Position numbers and translations under genes: made by a program. Shown piece by piece: positions 7,667-10,604 of a stretch of 10,604 bases of DNA. The stretch's first letter is position 1. Every line of letters starts with the position of its first letter. Location: positions 1-10,604 of the forward strand of contig DTXE01000124.1 in NCBI GenBank assembly GCA_012962595.1. The letters run 5' to 3'. Under the pieces are notes generated by a model. It did no database searches and was not told where the DNA came from. It saw only the letters and a list, made by a program, of their open reading frames with translations. Source of the DNA: Syntrophaceae bacterium (GTDB taxonomy: Bacteria; Desulfobacterota; DTXE01).

Positions 7667-9031
7667 TTGAATATTACCATTATTGGAGCCGGAGAGGTAG
7701 GCTACCATATTGCCAGCAGACTATCTAGAGAAAATAATGATGTGGTCCTCATCGATAAGAGTGCCGATAGGATAAAGTATGTTTTTGAAAACCTGGATGT
7801 AAAAACTATTCACGGCTCAGGGAGCAGTCCAAATATCTTAAAAGAGGCAGGTATTGAATCTAGCGATATGCTCATCGCCGTTGCGGATAGCGACGAAATT
7901 AATATGATGGCCTGTCTATTTGCAAACATGCTCTCTCCCCATACAATCAAGATTGCCAGAATAAGGAATCCCGAATTTCTTGGAAATCCAAGAATATTTA
8001 GCCCTGATTTCCTCAATATTCATCTAATTATAAATCCCGAAGTAGAGGTGGTGAAGACCGTTCTGCGGTTAATGGAAGTTCCAGGGGCTTCGGATGTGAT
8101 AGATTTTGCTGAGGGAAAGGTAAAGCTTGTAGGAATTAAGGTCCTTGCTACCTCTCCTATGGCTGGCTTAAAGCTTAGGGAACTCGATAAAAAGGGACTA
8201 AACCATGAAATATTGATTGCGGCCATTGTGCGAGGCAATCAGATGATTATCCCTCGTGGGGAAGATACCATAATGAGTAATGATCTGGTCTATGTGGTGA
8301 CCGAAAAAAAGAAGACTCCACGGGTATTGAAGTTATTCGGAAAGAAGGGCGAACCTGTTCATAGGGTTCTTATTATCGGGGGAGGAAGCATAGGAACCAC
8401 CTTGGCCACCGAATTAGAAAAGAGGCATATTCATGTCAAGATTATTGAAAAGGATACGGAACGGTGCACATATTTGGCAGAACAATTAGAAAAAACCGTA
8501 GTTTTAGAGGGGGATGGAACTGACCAAGCCCTTTTACAGGAGGAAAATGTTCAGGACATGGATTTTGTGATGTCTGCAACCGGCGACCAAGAAAATAACG
8601 TACTCATTTCATTGCTGGCACAAGGTCTGGGAGCCAGAAAGACCATTACTCGAATAGATAAATTTAGCTATATACCCTTGGCTTCCACCATTGGTTTGGA
8701 CATAATCGTGAGCCCTAGGCTATCAGCTGTAAGCACTATCCTTCAGTATACCCGAAGGGGAAGAATCCTCTCAGTGGTACCATTAAAAGGGGAGGATGCA
8801 GAGGCCATTGAGGTGCTTGCCATGGAGACCTCCGATATTGTGGGAAGCCCCTTGAGAAAAATAAAATTTCCTAAAGGGGCCATTATAGCAGCCATTGTGA
8901 GGAAAGATGAGGTGATTATTCCCAGTGGAGAAAGCGTAATTGCTCCTCAAGACCGGATCATCATCTTTTCTAGCAAGGAATCAGTTCCTGAGGTAGAAAA
9001 GGCCTTAATGGTCAAATTGGAGTATTTCTGA
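7667..9031 (+). CDS. trkA: Trk potassium uptake regulatory subunit TrkA
   Basis: A 454-residue cytosolic ring-forming subunit that gates the TrkH channel in response to bound NAD(H) or ATP/ADP. It has the full double arrangement found in E. coli-type TrkA. The first Rossmann RCK domain has GAGEVG (7-12) and acidic D30 at the end of strand 2. The first TrkA_C domain is at about 140-218. The second Rossmann domain has GGGSIG (238-243) and E261, and the second TrkA_C domain is at about 370-450. Length is normal (E. coli 458). The start is TTG: AGGGGG (7655-7660) lies 6 bases upstream, and the predicted N-terminus MNITIIGAGEVG matches the family exactly, so no ATG is needed. The gene ends one base before trkH. 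Confidence 0.96.
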   Translation: MNITIIGAGEVGYHIASRLSRENNDVVLIDKSADRIKYVFENLDVKTIHGSGSSPNILKEAGIESSDMLIAVADSDEINMMACLFANMLSPHTIKIARIRNPEFLGNPRIFSPDFLNIHLIINPEVEVVKTVLRLMEVPGASDVIDFAEGKVKLVGIKVLATSPMAGLKLRELDKKGLNHEILIAAIVRGNQMIIPRGEDTIMSNDLVYVVTEKKKTPRVLKLFGKKGEPVHRVLIIGGGSIGTTLATELEKRHIHVKIIEKDTERCTYLAEQLEKTVVLEGDGTDQALLQEENVQDMDFVMSATGDQENNVLISLLAQGLGARKTITRIDKFSYIPLASTIGLDIIVSPRLSAVSTILQYTRRGRILSVVPLKGEDAEAIEVLAMETSDIVGSPLRKIKFPKGAIIAAIVRKDEVIIPSGESVIAPQDRIIIFSSKESVPEVEKALMVKLEYF

Positions 9032-9032
9032 G

Positions 9033-10481
9033 TTGAGAATCTCATACGCACTTCACCTCTTGGGTATCATCATTATCTTCCTAGGCCTTGCCATGATTGC
9101 CCCCTTATTTATTTCCCTTTTATACAAAGATAGAAGTAGCTGGGCATTGCTTAAGGCCCTTCTAGTCACTATTTTTAGCGGATTCATCTTGTATTTTTTC
9201 TTTAGAGGGAAGAACCACAGGGTGCTTACACACCGAGAAGGCATTGGCATTGTGGCCTTAGGGTGGGTCTCTGCCGGTCTTTTTGGTGCCCTGCCTTTTT
9301 TCTTTGCTGGAACCTTTGATACCTTTGTAGACGCCCTCTTTGAATCTGTTTCAGGATTTACTACTACGGGGGCCTCGGTTTTAGTAAACATTGAATCCTT
9401 ACCTAAAGGCATACTGTTTTGGAGAAGCTTAACTCAATGGTTAGGTGGAATGGGAATTATCGTTCTCTCCCTCGCCATCTTGCCCTTTTTAGGAGTGGGT
9501 GGGATGCAGCTCTATAAGGCAGAGATTCCTGCCCCTGTAGTTGACAAATTAAAACCCAGAATCTCTGAAACTGCCAAGCTACTATGGAAAGTCTATGTGC
9601 TCATTTCAGCAATGGAGGTACTCCTTCTATGTATGGGGGGTATGGATATCTTTGATTCTCTGTGTCATACGTTTGACACCATGGCTACAGGGGGCTTTTC
9701 TACTAAAAATGCCAGTATCGGCCATTATAAAAGCGTTTACTTTGACTGTATCATCATTTTCTTTATGTTAATGGCGGGGGTTAACTTTTCACTCCATTAT
9801 CAGCTTTTAAAAGGCCATATAACCACTTTTTGGAAAAATCCAGAATTTCGCTTTTTCATGATGCTTGTGGCCTTTTTTACCGCCACGGTCACGCTCAATT
9901 TATACACCCATCATTTCCATAATCTGCCTCAATCCCTTCGTTATAGTGCCTTCCAAGTATGTTCCATTATTACAACTACAGGGTATACTACCACAGATTT
10001 TGAGAAGTGGCCTGCATTATCTAGAAGTATCCTGTTTATCTGTATGTTTATTGGCGCCTCTGCAGGATCAACCGGGGGCGGGATAAAGTGTTTAAGGATT
10101 ATGTTATTACTCAAGCATAGCTACAGGGAATTGTTTAGAATCATCCATCCCCATGCCGTTACCCAGCTTAAACTGGCTGGAAAAGTAGTTTCTGCTGAGG
10201 TCATAAATAGTATCTGGGGGTTCTTTGTGTTATATTTGGGCCTGTTCGTCCTAGCCTCATTCATGTTGGCGGCCATGGGAGTAGATCTTATCAGCTCATT
10301 TTCTGCTGTAGCAGCAAGTATAGGTAATGTCGGTCCCGGCTTGGGAATAGTGGGACCAGCCCAAAATTATAGTCACATTCCATACCTTGGGAAATGGTTA
10401 CTCATATTATGCATGCTTTTGGGTAGATTAGAAATCTATACCATCATCATCCTTTTTGTTCCAGAATATTGGAAAAAATGA
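9033..10481 (+). CDS. trkH: Trk potassium channel subunit TrkH
   Basis: A 482-residue inner-membrane potassium transporter of the TrkH/TrkG/KtrB superfamily, working with TrkA. It is highly hydrophobic throughout. The four pore repeats can be recognised from their filter segments: GFTTTGAS (108-115), MATGGFSTKN (217-226), TTTGYTTTDF (314-323) and ASIGNVGPGLG (428-438). The intramembrane gate region GASAGSTGGGIKCLR (341-355) is also present. The N-terminal pair of helices typical of TrkH precedes the first pore unit, and total length matches E. coli TrkH (483). The start is TTG at 9033, one base after the trkA stop, with GGAG (9019-9022) 10 bases upstream inside trkA. The tight junction implies translational coupling, giving matched amounts of channel and gate. 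It has no obvious defects. Confidence 0.95.
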   Translation: MRISYALHLLGIIIIFLGLAMIAPLFISLLYKDRSSWALLKALLVTIFSGFILYFFFRGKNHRVLTHREGIGIVALGWVSAGLFGALPFFFAGTFDTFVDALFESVSGFTTTGASVLVNIESLPKGILFWRSLTQWLGGMGIIVLSLAILPFLGVGGMQLYKAEIPAPVVDKLKPRISETAKLLWKVYVLISAMEVLLLCMGGMDIFDSLCHTFDTMATGGFSTKNASIGHYKSVYFDCIIIFFMLMAGVNFSLHYQLLKGHITTFWKNPEFRFFMMLVAFFTATVTLNLYTHHFHNLPQSLRYSAFQVCSIITTTGYTTTDFEKWPALSRSILFICMFIGASAGSTGGGIKCLRIMLLLKHSYRELFRIIHPHAVTQLKLAGKVVSAEVINSIWGFFVLYLGLFVLASFMLAAMGVDLISSFSAVAASIGNVGPGLGIVGPAQNYSHIPYLGKWLLILCMLLGRLEIYTIIILFVPEYWKK

Positions 10482-10504
10482 GCCAAATGGCCCTGATACA
10501 TGTA

Positions 10505-10546
10505 AAAATAGCTCCTCCAATCTATAGGCAGGAAAGTTTCTTTCTT
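10505..10546 (+). repeat. Dispersed 42-bp 3'-flank element, copy B
   Basis: This is the plus-strand counterpart of the element at 42-1, starting 24 bases after the trkH stop and read in the trkH direction. The 17-base block AAAATAGCTCCTCCAAT is identical. The 6-bp hairpin of copy A is broken here, but AGGAAAG (10530-10536) and CTTTCTT (10540-10546) form a 7-bp hairpin (one G-U) with a 3-base loop. No T-run follows. The first nine bases of its core, TAGCTCCTC, recur at 10549-10557. Confidence 0.65.
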
Positions 10547-10563
10547 GCTAGCTCCTCTTGTTT

Positions 10564-10598
10564 AAATTCCAAATCCCAAGCATCAAATACCAAGCATG
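10564..10598. repeat. Degenerate 7-bp tandem repeat after trkH
   Basis: Five consecutive heptads are visible: AAATTCC, AAATCCC, AAGCATC, AAATACC, AAGCATG. They share an AA(A/G) start and pyrimidine-rich end with a strict 7-bp period, and the array may continue beyond the window edge. The string AAATCCCAAG also occurs at 7529-7538, after ftsH. I recall similar heptad runs in intergenic DNA of environmental bacteria, but cannot assign a named family or function. Confidence 0.5.
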
Positions 10599-10604
10599 TT
10601 TTTG

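Noticed and set aside
9053..9412. 119-codon minus-strand open frame opposite trkH
   Set aside because: It is a mirror of hydrophobic coding sequence, rich in Lys and Pro, with no recognisable family and no promoter context.
10482..10504. GCCAAATGGC (10482-10491) and TACATGTA (10497-10504) as a trkH terminator
   Set aside because: Both are tiny palindromes with too little loop to form stable hairpins, and no T-tract follows.
1..10546. Inverted 42-bp copies at both edges read as ends of a composite transposon or integrated element
   Set aside because: There is no transposase, integrase or cargo-like gene between them. All six genes are ordinary chromosomal families with uniform style, no target duplication is visible, and the copies have diverged. 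A 3'-end repeat explains their placement better.

Overview
The window holds six complete protein-coding genes in two divergent blocks, all of recognisable families. It shows no RNA gene, transposase, CRISPR array or defence system. The proteins resemble those of Desulfobacterota-like or related anaerobic bacteria, because a GH57 glucanotransferase is paired with a GT5 glycogen synthase. Many AGA/AGG arginine and ATA isoleucine codons, with moderate G+C, would suit a thermophile. This placement is inference only; there is no rRNA or other phylogenetic marker here.

Layout, left block (minus strand, transcribed towards base 1): a GH57 4-alpha-glucanotransferase/alpha-amylase (5473-3347), a possible 19-residue ORF (3320-3261), glycogen synthase glgA (3257-1806) and a soluble two-GAF histidine kinase (1809-106). 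The kinase start overlaps the glgA stop by 4 bases, so the block reads as one operon for alpha-glucan synthesis and remodelling plus a coupled sensor. No receiver protein is in view. A consensus-like minus-strand promoter (TTGACA, 17 bp, TATTAA) lies at 5522-5550 and a perfect dyad at 5513-5527 covers its -10. The block ends in a hairpin over the kinase stop codon (87-123) and a second hairpin followed by a T-tract at the left edge (1-34).

Layout, right block (plus strand): the membrane AAA+ protease ftsH (5577-7514), a 152-bp gap with a good promoter candidate (7565-7593), then trkA (7667-9031) and trkH (9033-10481), separated by one base. TrkA and TrkH form a potassium uptake system: TrkA is the cytosolic nucleotide-sensing gating subunit and TrkH the membrane channel. 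FtsH handles membrane-protein quality control and is probably transcribed separately.

The most unusual signal is non-coding. A 42-bp element occurs at both edges of the window (42 to 1 on minus; 10505 to 10546 on plus). The copies match at 35 of 42 positions and all seven differences are transitions. Each lies just past the 3' end of an operon and is read in the direction of transcription. A second dispersed motif, a degenerate 7-bp repeat (AAATCCC-like), lies beyond trkH and appears as a fragment beyond ftsH. I found no evidence for a new multi-gene system. The leads worth following are the 3' elements, the dyad operator, and the kinase coupled to glycogen synthesis.
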